From positions 2,530,641-2,594,640 of the forward strand of contig CP022585.1 in NCBI GenBank assembly GCA_002243285.1: a stretch of DNA of 64,000 bases. Direction: 5' to 3'. Under the pieces are notes generated by a model that was not told the DNA's origin, made no database searches, and worked only from the letters and a program-made list of their open reading frames with translations. This document shows positions 35,171-43,459 of this stretch, one piece after another (positions within the stretch are counted from its first letter, which is position 1; each line of letters opens with the position of its first letter). This DNA is from Candidatus Fluviicola riflensis (GTDB lineage: Bacteria; Bacteroidota; Bacteroidia; Flavobacteriales_D; Crocinitomicaceae). The translations under genes were made by a program, and so were the position numbers.

Positions 35171-35178
35171 TACTTTTG
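35171..35178 (+). promoter_or_regulatory. -7 promoter element of 35192-35416
   Basis: TACTTTTG is a full TAnnTTTG match, 13 bases before the ATG. The expected -33 position holds no TTG, which leaves room for activator dependence. Confidence 0.4.
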
Positions 35179-35191
35179 CCCAAAACAAACT

Positions 35192-35416
35192 ATGGAACAA
35201 TTCACGGAATACATCGGATATGCGGCATCACTGGCCGTGCTAATTGCTTTTCTGATGAAAAACATGCGGACGTTGCGTATCGTAAATACCGCTGGTTGTG
35301 TGTTGTTTATCGTTTATGGAAGTTTGTTGCCTTCGGTTCCGGTGATCGTGACGAATGCCGCAATTGTGGTCATTAACATGTATTATTTGCTGCGGAAAGA
35401 AAAAGCTAAAGCCTGA
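35192..35416 (+). CDS. Small three-helix membrane protein (YgjV / SemiSWEET-like)
   Basis: This 74-residue protein has three predicted hydrophobic segments: GYAASLAVLIAFLMKNM, VNTAGCVLFIVYGSLLP and VIVTNAAIVVINMYYLL. The order of motifs recalls the three-helix half-transporters (SemiSWEET) and the YgjV membrane family. The Asn in VTNAA and IVN positions fit the pattern of the substrate-lining helix. If so it would work as a dimer and move a small solute. Family placement is tentative and no neighbouring gene helps. Start ATG 35192 follows a TAnnTTTG box. Confidence 0.68.
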   Translation: MEQFTEYIGYAASLAVLIAFLMKNMRTLRIVNTAGCVLFIVYGSLLPSVPVIVTNAAIVVINMYYLLRKEKAKA

Positions 35417-35590
35417 ATTCCACAATACAACTATCACTGATGTTGCTGATCTCAGCACCAATCGGTCAAAACGCGGTACAGGTTTCTTCCGGACGATCAA
35501 TTTCCAAACATTCTCCTACAGTTGATTTGAAAGAACGGTACAGGAATTTCTTGTTTTTCGGGTTACCAAACTGATCTGCGTGGTTACTCG

Positions 35591-36460
35591 TTATTTCCAA
35601 TATCCGGCGCCCGGTGCTTTTTTTGCATCATCTCCGAATTCATATTCAAATCCTTTATCTGTGATCGTTATCATAATCCACCAACCGGCGCTAAGTCCTT
35701 TCAGGTCATTGTCCGCTGCTCCGGCTTTAACCCCTGAATGAATCGTATTTTGAAGTGGTTCCACCATTTTGGACTGACCAACATATGATTTTACTTTACT
35801 TCCGTATAATTTAGCCCCGAAGAGCGCAAGTGCCGTTTGATAAACGACAGTGTCTCCTGGTTTAAACCCAATTTCCGGATTCATCCATTCACGCAATGTG
35901 CCTGCACCGAAACAACTCACCAGATCAATGTTCACACTTTCTCCAGACTTTCCCAAATCATTCGCTAAAAGGTCGTTCGCAAAATCACTCCCTGAAAGAG
36001 CTTCAATTCCGACATCGCCCCGATTCCACAATATTTTATTGGCAGCACGATCATTTTCAATACCGATGTATTGTCCGTGCGCCTGAATTTGAATAATGTC
36101 TCCACTTCCCAGTTTAGGAAGTATTTTCTTAAAGTTTCCGGGAGTCAGTTTATTGTTCACCAACTTTGCTTCATTAAACTCCATCCCTTTCTCCTGTTTT
36201 TGGGAGAAGTAGTAATTATTCAATTGAATAACCGGTTCATGATTCATCTCTTTCCGCTGCACTACCTGTGATGTAGATTGATCTGCCATGACTTGATAAG
36301 CTTGTAATTGCTTCACTTTAGGACTGGTATCAACGAGTCGTTGTAGTTCCGTTTTTTCAAAAGTCTTACCAGACGACACATTGCGTTCAGCTTGGGATGA
36401 AACCGGTTGTCCGGCTAGTTGACCGTTGGTTCCTGGTTTCCTTTCAGCAAAAACATTCAT
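35591..36460 (-). CDS. Candidate eCIS-type effector with caspase-like His-Cys dyad
   Basis: I do not recognise a characterised homologue. This 289-residue protein has no signal peptide. Residues 39-70 read LQRLVDTSPKVKQLQAYQ and then VMADQSTSQVVQRKE. This matches the N-terminal motif (SP-x-VKQL-x-AYQ-x-MA-x-x-S, then VQRK) recalled from cargo associated with extracellular contractile injection systems. The rest has the landmarks of clan CD (caspase/C80-like) cysteine peptidases: H128-G in IQIQAHGQYIGIE, and C183 after a hydrophobic strand in IDLVSCFGAGT. Spacing (55 residues) fits. No sheath, tube or baseplate genes are within the window. It is a lone gene between the small membrane protein (35192-35416) and the helicase. 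Prediction only. Confidence 0.6.
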   Translation of the reverse strand: MNVFAERKPGTNGQLAGQPVSSQAERNVSSGKTFEKTELQRLVDTSPKVKQLQAYQVMADQSTSQVVQRKEMNHEPVIQLNNYYFSQKQEKGMEFNEAKLVNNKLTPGNFKKILPKLGSGDIIQIQAHGQYIGIENDRAANKILWNRGDVGIEALSGSDFANDLLANDLGKSGESVNIDLVSCFGAGTLREWMNPEIGFKPGDTVVYQTALALFGAKLYGSKVKSYVGQSKMVEPLQNTIHSGVKAGAADNDLKGLSAGWWIMITITDKGFEYEFGDDAKKAPGAGYWK

Positions 36461-36587
36461 GTGTATTGAATTATCGGGTTCTTAATCGTGAATAGCTTGT
36501 AATATGGTTTCAGGCTAATTTTAAACCAAACGAATATAGGTATTTAATCGAAACGGTGTTGCAGTGATTCACGGTTTTTAATCATGA

Positions 36588-36616
36588 TTGTTTTCATTTA
36601 TCGTTCCGTACCTTTG
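36588..36616 (+). promoter_or_regulatory. Promoter of the DEAD-box helicase gene
   Basis: TTG (36588-36590) and TACCTTTG (36609-36616) with an 18-base spacer match the Bacteroidota -33/-7 consensus well. It precedes the helicase ATG by 46 bases. Confidence 0.55.
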
Positions 36617-36662
36617 CAACCGCGCCGCGTGAACTCACATGTGTCGCTGAAACAACAAAACG

Positions 36663-37799
36663 ATGCCCTTTTCTTCCCTTGGTTTATCCGCAGCTTTACG
36701 TCAGGCACTGGCCGATATGAAGTTTGAACGTCCCTACCCGATCCAGGAACAAGCCATTCCGGCGGTGTTAATGGGGAAAGATTTGTTCGGGATTGCACCG
36801 ACAGGTTCAGGAAAAACAGCGAGTTATGTATTACCGTTGCTTACAAAACTAAGCAAGGAACAACAGGAACGTAATCGTAATATCCGCGCGTTGATCGTGG
36901 TTCCGACCCGGGAACTGGCCATGCAGGTGCAGCAGGTGATTTATCATTTTTCGAACCGATTGCCCGAACGTATTTCTTCGATGGCGGTTTACGGTGGTGT
37001 TTCGATCAATCCGCAAATGAAAGCGCTGATGGGAACCTCGATTTTGGTTGCCACTCCCGGACGTTTGCTGGAACTCATCGACAGCAACGCTGTGCAACTT
37101 GGCAAATGTGATACGCTGGTACTAGACGAAGCCGATAAATTGCTGAACCTTGGTTTTCACGACGAAATGCAACGCATCATTGCTCTGTTACCCAAAAAAC
37201 GACAAAACCTGCTCTTTTCGGCTACGTTGACCGATGACGTTTCTGCGATTACACAATTGTTGCTGAACGATCCGGTGGTGATTAAGATCGTGCAGGAAGA
37301 AGAAACGGTCGACCTGATTGAACAAACGGCTTTCAGGGTGTCGGAAGAACGAAAAGGTCCGTTGCTGCGTCACCTCATCCAATCACGTGATATGCAACAG
37401 GTATTGGTGTTTACAAGTTCGGTGTTTAAAGCTGATACAGTAACCGCCAAATTGCAGAAAAACGGGATCAATGCTGTTGCGATTCACAGTAAGAAAAGCC
37501 AGGAAGCACGCCGCAAAGCCCTGGACAATTTCAAAGCCGGTCGTACACGCGTGCTGGTTGCCACTGATCTCATCTCCCGCGGGATCGACATTCACGTATT
37601 GCCTTTTGTGATCAATTACGAATTACCACGTTCGCCCAAAGAATACGTACACCGGATTGGCCGTACAGGCCGCGCCGATGCTACCGGAGAAGCGTTTGCA
37701 TTTGTGACGCCCGAGGATGAACACCATTTTAAGATCATTCAGAAGAAAATGGGGAAACAGGTGCCGTATACGGAAACTGAAGGTATGGAACTGAAATGA
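36663..37799 (+). CDS. DEAD-box ATP-dependent RNA helicase (RhlE-like)
   Basis: This 378-residue helicase unwinds RNA structure or assists ribosome assembly and RNA decay. All core motifs are visible: Q motif region PYPIQEQAIP, Walker A APTGSGKT (K51), PTRELAMQ, the DEAD box (155-158, LDEAD), SAT (FSAT), and HRIGRTGRA. It stops 30 residues or so after motif VI, with no long basic tail, so it is a short RhlE-type enzyme. The ATG at 36663 follows a good promoter. It is often cold-induced in other species. The 8-base tandem repeat directly after the stop is noted separately. Confidence 0.93.
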   Translation: MPFSSLGLSAALRQALADMKFERPYPIQEQAIPAVLMGKDLFGIAPTGSGKTASYVLPLLTKLSKEQQERNRNIRALIVVPTRELAMQVQQVIYHFSNRLPERISSMAVYGGVSINPQMKALMGTSILVATPGRLLELIDSNAVQLGKCDTLVLDEADKLLNLGFHDEMQRIIALLPKKRQNLLFSATLTDDVSAITQLLLNDPVVIKIVQEEETVDLIEQTAFRVSEERKGPLLRHLIQSRDMQQVLVFTSSVFKADTVTAKLQKNGINAVAIHSKKSQEARRKALDNFKAGRTRVLVATDLISRGIDIHVLPFVINYELPRSPKEYVHRIGRTGRADATGEAFAFVTPEDEHHFKIIQKKMGKQVPYTETEGMELK

Positions 37800-37829
37800 G
37801 TTTGGTGAGTTGGTGAGTTGGTGAGTTTT
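37798..37829. repeat. 8-base tandem repeat after the helicase stop
   Basis: Three to four copies of GAGTTGGT begin at the helicase stop codon. A related GAGTTTGT array lies at 20602-20625. It may vary in length between strains. Confidence 0.6.
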
Positions 37830-37854
37830 AACAAATAAGTTAACGCAAACAAAT

Positions 37855-37926
37855 TTAACCACATAGAACACATAGAAGGATCAATGTGTAAAAAACTATG
37901 TTGTCTAGTGTGCCCTATGTGGTTAA
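37855..37926. terminator. Inverted repeat between convergent genes, possible terminator
   Basis: TTAACCACATAG (37855-37866) is mirrored exactly by 37915-37926, with a partly paired interior (ACACATAGAAGG against the reverse-strand counterpart). It lies between the helicase and the GNAT gene. The TTAACCACA sequence also starts the repeat at 47827-47936. Confidence 0.5.
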
Positions 37927-37929
37927 AAA

Positions 37930-38415
37930 TCAATCTGTAGTTCCGCTATTGGTGGTTAGAATCATATCGTACCGGTGCATTCCTTTTTCATAAAAATCAG
38001 CGGTAAATTTCGTGACTTCAAAACCGTATTTCTCGAAAAAAGTATAGGAATGTTGTGTGGTATCGAGCACTAATGTTTTGGAAGGATAGAGTCGTCGAAT
38101 CTCATCCAAACGATGTTTTAGCAGTGCTTCACCGTAACCTTTTTTGTGGTGATCATTGTGCACCAAACCCCACGCCAGTGAAAGCGAACCGGTATTATCT
38201 TTGTCTCCAAAACCGCCTGCTCCGACTATCTGATCATCGACAAGAATCACATAATAATGTGTCGAGTTTTCAGCAAACCGCCTCGGAAGCGAATCCAGGA
38301 AATTGGAAAAGTCGATGATTTCGTCTTCGGTGAAGAAAACCGGAACGTTGCTTTTGAAGGCTGTGAGGCAGGATTCTTTGTCGGTTGGGGCGTATGGGCG
38401 GAGGAGTGAGTTCAT
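37930..38415 (-). CDS. GNAT family N-acetyltransferase
   Basis: This 161-residue protein (ATG 38415; a longer frame starts at 38484 and would add an unlikely hydrophobic head) has the GNAT fold. The acetyl-CoA loop reads VHNDHHKKGYGEALLKHRLD (the R/Q-x-x-G-x-G/A region is HKKGYGEAL). A preceding strand VILVDDQIVGAGGF supports the family, and HSYTFFEKYGFEV is the typical C-terminal motif. Substrate unknown. It converges with the helicase gene. Confidence 0.83.
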   Translation of the reverse strand: MNSLLRPYAPTDKESCLTAFKSNVPVFFTEDEIIDFSNFLDSLPRRFAENSTHYYVILVDDQIVGAGGFGDKDNTGSLSLAWGLVHNDHHKKGYGEALLKHRLDEIRRLYPSKTLVLDTTQHSYTFFEKYGFEVTKFTADFYEKGMHRYDMILTTNSGTTD

Positions 38416-38655
38416 GAATGTTTGAAAAAAGAGTTGTGAAACCAGTTGAAAATTAAGAAATGTTGCGTTCCAAAACTCTACCATAGAATTGTTTTACCTG
38501 ATTCATCCCAAAAAAAATCGTATCTTGCCGCCGATTGTGCCTATCCAACCACGGGCATTCTGCTTTTTATCAAGGTTCTCTATCAAATTTCCTTTCTTTA
38601 AATGCGTCTCTGCCGGCAACAGACAATTATTCAAACAGATTTCCAAAATTGAAGC

Positions 38656-40173
38656 ATGTCAAATCAAAAAATCGAAGTACAAAAACTCCAGCAGTCTAAT
38701 TACGAACAATTGGTCAATACCATGAAAGCCGCCTATTCCAATTGGGGAGGCAGCGTTTGGAGTGAACGGGCAATCAAAAAATTACTTTCCGTTTTCCCGG
38801 AAGGCCAACTCATTGTAATGGCCGATGACCAGGTTGTCGGGTGCGCCCTTTCCATCCGGGTGAAATACGATGATTTCGGTGACGAACATACCTACAATCA
38901 AATCACGGGAAATTATTCGTTTTCTACCCACAATCCCAATGGGAACGTGCTTTACGGAATCGAAGTGTTCATACATCCCGATTTCAGAGGTATGCGCCTC
39001 GGACGCCGTTTGTATGATGCACGCAAAGAATTGTGTGAAACGCTGAACCTGAAAGCCATTGTATTTGGGGGCAGGATTCCGAATTACCACAAACACTCAG
39101 ATGAGTTAACTCCGAAAGAGTATATTCAAAAAGTAAAACAATCCGAAATTTTCGATCCTGTATTGTCGTTTCAACTGAGCAACGATTTCCACGTAAAAAA
39201 GGTATTGAAGAATTACATTCCCGAAGATGCGGAAAGTCATGAATATGCTACGCTTCTGCAATGGGATAATGTGTATTATGTTTCGAATCACCGACAGGAA
39301 TTCCGGGTACGCAGAAGTGTACGCATCGGGTTGGTGCAGTGGAAAATGCGATTGTACGATTCCATTGATGAACTGTTTCAGCAAGCCGAGTATTTTGTAG
39401 ATGCTATTTCGAGCTACAAGGCCGATTTCGCGGTGTTTCCTGAATATTTTAACGGACCGTTGATGGCGGAATTTGAGGGAATGAACGAGGCGGAAGCCAT
39501 TCGGGCAATGTCGCAGTACACCGATTTGATCACGCAGAAATTCAGTTCACTTGCAGTAAATTACAATGTCAATATTATTGCCGGAAGCATGCCTTCATAT
39601 GATGGTGACACGCTGAAAAACGTTGGTTATCTGTGTCACAGAAACGGGAATGTAGAGCGGTACGAAAAACTGCACGTAACTCCCGATGAAGAAAAATACT
39701 GGGGATTGAAAGGTGGTAACAACCTGCAGGTCTTTGATACCGACGCCGGTAAAATCGGAATTTTGATTTGCTACGATGTCGAGTTCCCGGAATTATCGCG
39801 TTTACTGGCTGAAGAAGGTATGCAGATTTTATTTGTGCCTTATCTTACGGATACGCAAAATGCTTATCTCCGTGTGCGCTTATGTGCCCAGGCCCGTGCT
39901 ATTGAGAACGAGTGTTACGTAGCCATTACAGGAAGTGTAGGCAACCTGCCGAAGGTGGAGAACATGGATATTCAATATTCGCAATCGGCGGTGTTTACGC
40001 CAAGTGATTTTGCTTTTCCGTCGAATGCCGTGAAAAGTGAAGCCACTGCCAATACCGAAATGATTTTAATTGCCGATGTGGATTTGAAACTGCTGGATGA
40101 ATTGCACAGCTATGGTAGTGTGCGCAATTTGCGTGATCGCCGAAAGGATTTTTACAAAGTAACAAAGCTATAA
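38656..40173 (+). CDS. Fused GNAT acetyltransferase and nitrilase/carbon-nitrogen hydrolase
   Basis: This 505-residue fusion has an N-terminal GNAT domain (about 1-200; FIHPDFRGMRLGRRLYDAR is the acetyl-CoA loop). It is joined to a C-terminal carbon-nitrogen hydrolase (about 215-505) with the catalytic triad E263 (VFPEYFNG), K338 (YEKLHVT) and C372 (GILICYDVEFPELSR). All catalytic residues are present. The fusion is known in several phyla, but substrates are not established. Acetylation followed by amide hydrolysis or transfer is a natural guess. It starts at ATG 38656 after a 270-base gap. Confidence 0.88.
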   Translation: MSNQKIEVQKLQQSNYEQLVNTMKAAYSNWGGSVWSERAIKKLLSVFPEGQLIVMADDQVVGCALSIRVKYDDFGDEHTYNQITGNYSFSTHNPNGNVLYGIEVFIHPDFRGMRLGRRLYDARKELCETLNLKAIVFGGRIPNYHKHSDELTPKEYIQKVKQSEIFDPVLSFQLSNDFHVKKVLKNYIPEDAESHEYATLLQWDNVYYVSNHRQEFRVRRSVRIGLVQWKMRLYDSIDELFQQAEYFVDAISSYKADFAVFPEYFNGPLMAEFEGMNEAEAIRAMSQYTDLITQKFSSLAVNYNVNIIAGSMPSYDGDTLKNVGYLCHRNGNVERYEKLHVTPDEEKYWGLKGGNNLQVFDTDAGKIGILICYDVEFPELSRLLAEEGMQILFVPYLTDTQNAYLRVRLCAQARAIENECYVAITGSVGNLPKVENMDIQYSQSAVFTPSDFAFPSNAVKSEATANTEMILIADVDLKLLDELHSYGSVRNLRDRRKDFYKVTKL

Positions 40174-40491
40174 ATCCCGGTTTCGGGATAATATTTGTTT
40201 CGGAAGGGCGGTTTATTATGATGGTAGATCGCCCGGAAGAAGCGCTTTCTCCTACTTTTTTCTTGATAAAGAATGAGCTCTGCTCATGAAGACGACTTGT
40301 CGCTTTGGTAAATGCGAAACAAGGAGGTAAGTAGGCAAAAATCAAGGCTGTAAGTTCCAATCATAACGAAGTGATTTATCCTCCTCAACTTTGAACTTGA
40401 TCCTTAACAAGACTTAATTCACGGGTATTTAGTCACAACAAAAAAGCCCGCTGGAAAACCAACGAGCTTTGCTTTTGAATATATGCGCGAA
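40174..40491. other. 318-base intergenic region with hairpins
   Basis: No gene is supported. At 40176-40189 TCCCGGTTTCGGGA could form a small hairpin after the fusion gene. At about 40250-40345 CTCCTACTTTTTTCTTGATA and AAGTAGGCAAAAATCAAGG form a broken inverted repeat; the two arms are separated by about 60 bases. The cspA terminator is at 40437-40470. The 121-codon minus-strand frame over 39995-40360 overlaps the fusion gene's end and has no support. Confidence 0.6.
40437..40470 (-). terminator. Terminator after the cold-shock gene
   Basis: On the minus strand AAAGCTCGTTGG pairs with CCAGCGGGCTTT around TTTT, with two G-T pairs, followed by a T run. It lies 22 bases after the stop. Confidence 0.78.
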
Positions 40492-40683
40492 TCAGATAAC
40501 TGTTACCTGAACTGCGTTTAATCCTTTTTTTCCGTTTTCCAATTCGAACTCAACTGTATCACCTTCACGAATTTGGCTAACCAAACCTGAAATGTGTACA
40601 AAATGATCTGTTCCTGAACCTTCTTCAGTAATGAATCCAAATCCTTTGGTTTCATTGAAGAACTTAACTGTTCCTTTACTCAT
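40492..40683 (-). CDS. Cold-shock domain protein (CspA family)
   Basis: This 63-residue protein is a single cold-shock domain. RNP-1 is KGFGFI (residues 13-18) and RNP-2 is HFVHI (residues 27-31). Length is usual. It binds single-stranded RNA or DNA and acts as an RNA chaperone during cold or growth shifts. The upstream gap has no recognisable -7 TAnnTTTG. Specific induction conditions cannot be read from the sequence. Confidence 0.93.
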   Translation of the reverse strand: MSKGTVKFFNETKGFGFITEEGSGTDHFVHISGLVSQIREGDTVEFELENGKKGLNAVQVTVI

Positions 40684-40803
40684 GCTAAAAAATTTCTATT
40701 AATAAAGTGTGAAGGTACGTATAAAAGGTCCACTAAAAACATTGAGCGACAGAAAGATATAGAATTACCAAAAAAAGAGGTTGGAATTGGACCTGAAATG
40801 GTG

Positions 40804-41349
40804 CTATTCAGCCTCTGAAACCTGCGTTTCCTTTGAAGCGCGTTTGTTCATTAATCTTGCAACATAACGGTCACCGTTTTTGTTCCAGATAAACACCGCG
40901 ATTAAAGCTACCAGCCAGATCCAGGTCATAAGCAATGCGGCATGATGATACCAGGCAATCAACCCGAATGACCAGGTAAGAATGGTAACAACCGCAGTAA
41001 AAAGCAGGAAAAGCGACAGTGTTTTGTTGTAATTCGCTTTCGAGTACGTAACGATAAGATTTAAACAAGTAGCGAAGGTCAACCCGAAAAACACGCCGTA
41101 AAAACCAAAAAGTACCAGAAAAGAAACCTTTTCATGTGATCCGACATTTATTCCGTCACTGAAAACGTCATAATAATAGGTGCACCACGTATCGATAAAT
41201 CCATGATCAACCAGGTTCCTTGCATTGCTGTAGTAATATTCGACCTGGTAACCTCCGATATGCTCCAAATCATCTGTCATTGTCTCCAGTATCATCCTGG
41301 AATCGGTTGATACGTCAAGTATACACAAAAAGCGGAAAATGTGCAGCAT
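40804..41349 (-). CDS. Hypothetical membrane protein
   Basis: This 181-residue protein has a soluble N-terminal part (to about residue 70) and three predicted helices: FLVLFGFYGVFFGLTFATCL, LSLFLLFTAVVTILTWSFGL and LLMTWIWLVALIAVFIW. The C-terminal tail is charged (KNGDRYVARLMNKRASKETQ). Alternative starts at Met19 or Met24 are possible. No family is recognised. It stands alone and diverges from the gene at 41430. Confidence 0.6.
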   Translation of the reverse strand: MLHIFRFLCILDVSTDSRMILETMTDDLEHIGGYQVEYYYSNARNLVDHGFIDTWCTYYYDVFSDGINVGSHEKVSFLVLFGFYGVFFGLTFATCLNLIVTYSKANYNKTLSLFLLFTAVVTILTWSFGLIAWYHHAALLMTWIWLVALIAVFIWNKNGDRYVARLMNKRASKETQVSEAE

Positions 41350-41402
41350 AATTATACATCTGAATAGCAGGTATGTACATGGTGCAGCGCAATCGGTTGA
41401 GG

Positions 41403-41410
41403 TAACTTTG
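41403..41410 (+). promoter_or_regulatory. -7 promoter element of 41430-42341
   Basis: TAACTTTG is a full TAnnTTTG match, 19 bases before the chosen ATG. No TTG is found at the usual -33 distance. Confidence 0.4.
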
Positions 41411-41429
41411 ATTCATAAAATTGATCGAC

Positions 41430-42341
41430 ATGAAAAAAATATTCCCCATTATGTTAGCCTTGCTCGGAACCGGATTCTCAGCACAAGCGCAGCAACTTCA
41501 GAATCCGGGTTTCGAGAACTGGACGTTTGTCGATACGCTTTGGGACGGCCAGTCGATTTATACTGCCGACCAATGGCAAGGTGCTTCCCGAACAACCGAA
41601 AGTTATTCCGGAACGTATGCCGCAAAGGTTGATCCGATTCTTTCCTGCGGAATTATGATCGGTGCGATGATCTATGGTGGATTTAGTCCGACGCATTACA
41701 ATTACTGGTGGGGCACTCCGCCCGATTTCACGGGATCCGGCGCACCGATTAGTGTTAAACCGTCAGCGGTGAGCGGTTATTTTAAATTCCCGAGTCCTGA
41801 TTCGAATGATGTGGCCAGAGGTTATGTGGTCCTCAAAAAGTTTAATCAGCAACTTGGCGTCTCGGAAGATATCGGAAGAGGTGAAATTGAATTTACACCG
41901 ACAGATGAATACATGCCATTTACGATCACAGTAGAAGATCTTCAACCGGGAGTGATGCCTGATTCGATTGTGGTGTGTTTTACTTCGGGAATGGGTTTTT
42001 TCTGGGATGATGAAAACAACAATATCATTACCGGAAGCCTTTGCATCGACCAATTACGTATGCAGGAAAACATTGCGGGAGTATCGGAACTGCTTCAAAT
42101 GAAAACGAGTTTCTTTCCCAATCCGGCGAGCGGGCAGTTGAATTATTCCTTTGAAACAACCGTTGCCGACAACTTTTCGCTTGTTATTACAGATGCTTCC
42201 GGAAGAGCGATTTATTCAGAAATGACCAAACCCGGCGTGCAGCATACAATCGATCTTGGTAAATTATCTGCCGGAGCGTATCACGCGCAGATCAGAAGCG
42301 CAAATAAGCTTTATGCGAATGAAACGATAGTGATTGAGTAA
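41430..42341 (+). CDS. Secreted protein with PCMD-like domain and T9SS type A sorting domain
   Basis: This 303-residue protein (ATG 41430) has a signal peptide (cleavage after SAQAQ). The start of the mature part, QLQNPGFENWTF, resembles the putative carbohydrate metabolism domain seen in Bacteroidota. The core (YSGTYAAKVDP, SGYFKFP, GYVVLKKFN) is a jelly-roll-like beta sandwich. The last about 75 residues form a T9SS type A domain (SFFPNPASGQLNYSFE, then ITDASGRAIYSE and LSAGAYHAQIR). Probably a surface carbohydrate-binding or hydrolytic accessory. Function unproven. Confidence 0.82.
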   Translation: MKKIFPIMLALLGTGFSAQAQQLQNPGFENWTFVDTLWDGQSIYTADQWQGASRTTESYSGTYAAKVDPILSCGIMIGAMIYGGFSPTHYNYWWGTPPDFTGSGAPISVKPSAVSGYFKFPSPDSNDVARGYVVLKKFNQQLGVSEDIGRGEIEFTPTDEYMPFTITVEDLQPGVMPDSIVVCFTSGMGFFWDDENNNIITGSLCIDQLRMQENIAGVSELLQMKTSFFPNPASGQLNYSFETTVADNFSLVITDASGRAIYSEMTKPGVQHTIDLGKLSAGAYHAQIRSANKLYANETIVIE

Positions 42342-42360
42342 TGAATTTGAATACACATAA

Positions 42361-42401
42361 CAAGAAAGAGCCCGAGCGATAACTGTCCGGACTCTTTCTT
42401 G
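42361..42401. terminator. Bidirectional terminator between convergent genes
   Basis: CAAGAAAGAG (42361-42370) pairs with CTCTTTCTTG (42392-42401), extended inwards by CCG with CGG. It lies 20 bases after the plus-strand stop at 42341 and 15 bases before the minus-strand stop at 42416. Confidence 0.75.
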
Positions 42402-42415
42402 TTATTAAGTATTCC

Positions 42416-42973
42416 CTACGGAATATAAAAAACGTTCTCCACTTTGATGACCGGTTTTAATCGGTACTCCAAAGTTCCTTGTTCAACTATCGAACTTCCG
42501 GCATCAAAATCCAGGGTAACAACAATGGTTTCGTTTGCGTGGATTTCAGAGTTTAAGTTAATCTTAATGCCTGTCTGATCCTGGCTGGAGAGCAACAATG
42601 GATGTTGAACAGCGACAGAATCTATCATTTCGACCGCATAATTATTATCTCCGAGAATTAATCTCAACTGCGTAATGTTTCCCACCGGAATAGTTGTTGG
42701 ATCTGCAATCACATCCGTCACTCCGTTTTGCAATTGCAATAAATCGTAATACCCCGGCACGGCATTTAACTGTACCCATTCTCCGCCGGCATTTCCATTT
42801 CCGGAATAATGTGCCCAAACTTCAACAATATTTACATTTACTTCCGTAAAATCAGCAGGTGCGTCAGTCATTTGGACCTTCAACTGGCCTTCACCTTTCT
42901 CACCTTTGTTACATCCAAACGAAAGTGCAAGAACAACCAGTGCCGGCACCAGAATTTTAATTATACTTTTCAT
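42416..42973 (-). CDS. DUF4382 lipoprotein
   Basis: This 185-residue lipoprotein (ATG 42973; the longer frame starting at 43009 is rejected) has the lipobox ALSFGCNKGEKG. The mature part matches DUF4382: GQLKVQMTDAPADFTEVNVN and PVGNITQLRLIL with a LYDLLQL-like segment (YYDLLQLQNG). DUF4382 lipoproteins are beta-rich and widespread in Bacteroidota; function unknown. It converges with the PCMD-like protein. Confidence 0.83.
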   Translation of the reverse strand: MKSIIKILVPALVVLALSFGCNKGEKGEGQLKVQMTDAPADFTEVNVNIVEVWAHYSGNGNAGGEWVQLNAVPGYYDLLQLQNGVTDVIADPTTIPVGNITQLRLILGDNNYAVEMIDSVAVQHPLLLSSQDQTGIKINLNSEIHANETIVVTLDFDAGSSIVEQGTLEYRLKPVIKVENVFYIP

Positions 42974-43325
42974 AACATCGCCTTTTGATTCATAAATAAA
43001 CAGTTCCATCTTCTAAAAGCAAGTTAGTGAAACCAATAGTTGCTTTGATTATTTTAATGTTTGTTAACCTAATTTTGCTCTTTTGAATTGATTCGAAAAT
43101 TCACAAAAACCGAACCGGAATCTGGACGGAAGGTTGAGATGTGAATGGGAAATCCAACACTCAATCCTCACACTCGCCCTGAAGAAAAGTGCCATTTGTT
43201 ACTGACCACCAATAAAGGGTTAAAATCACAATAATATCAACTGTTTTAGTTGTACCTAAAGCCTTCTCATGTATTATGGGATTTTAGAAATCAGAAGGTA
43301 GTCCTAAAACTCGAACCGAGATTCC

Positions 43326-43393
43326 TCTCATTCTCATTTTGCTTCTCGCTCTGCAAAAAGAAAGAGCCGATAGAATGAGAAACAGAGCGAGAA
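43326..43393. repeat. Interleaved inverted repeats near the tRNA
   Basis: TCTCATTCT (43326-43334) complements 43372-43380, and TTCTCGCTCTG (43343-43353) complements 43383-43393. The order left1-left2-right1-right2 is the order of a pseudoknot, although nested pairings are also possible because the arms resemble each other. Confidence 0.4.
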
Positions 43394-43459
43394 TGAAGTA
43401 CAAAAAGAACCCTTGTAGCAGATGTCGTACCTCCATCGCTACGGGCCACCACAAAGCGC

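Larger units (their letters stand above)
34805..35191. other. 387-base intergenic region between divergent genes
   Basis: No convincing gene. It holds the 148-base foldback at 34930-35077, a perfect palindrome at 35121-35136, and -7-type boxes facing out in both directions. An 86-codon frame at 34845-35105 lies inside the foldback and has no start context; it is probably a by-product of the element. Confidence 0.6.

Noticed and set aside
39995..40360. 121-codon minus-strand frame
   Set aside because: It overlaps the end of the GNAT-nitrilase gene and a hairpin; no known domain, no start signal.
43297..43325. Sequence resembling a tRNA T-arm (CTCGAACC) upstream of the tRNA gene
   Set aside because: Only about eight bases match; there is no matching acceptor or anticodon arm, so it is not a tRNA remnant or attachment site that can be supported.
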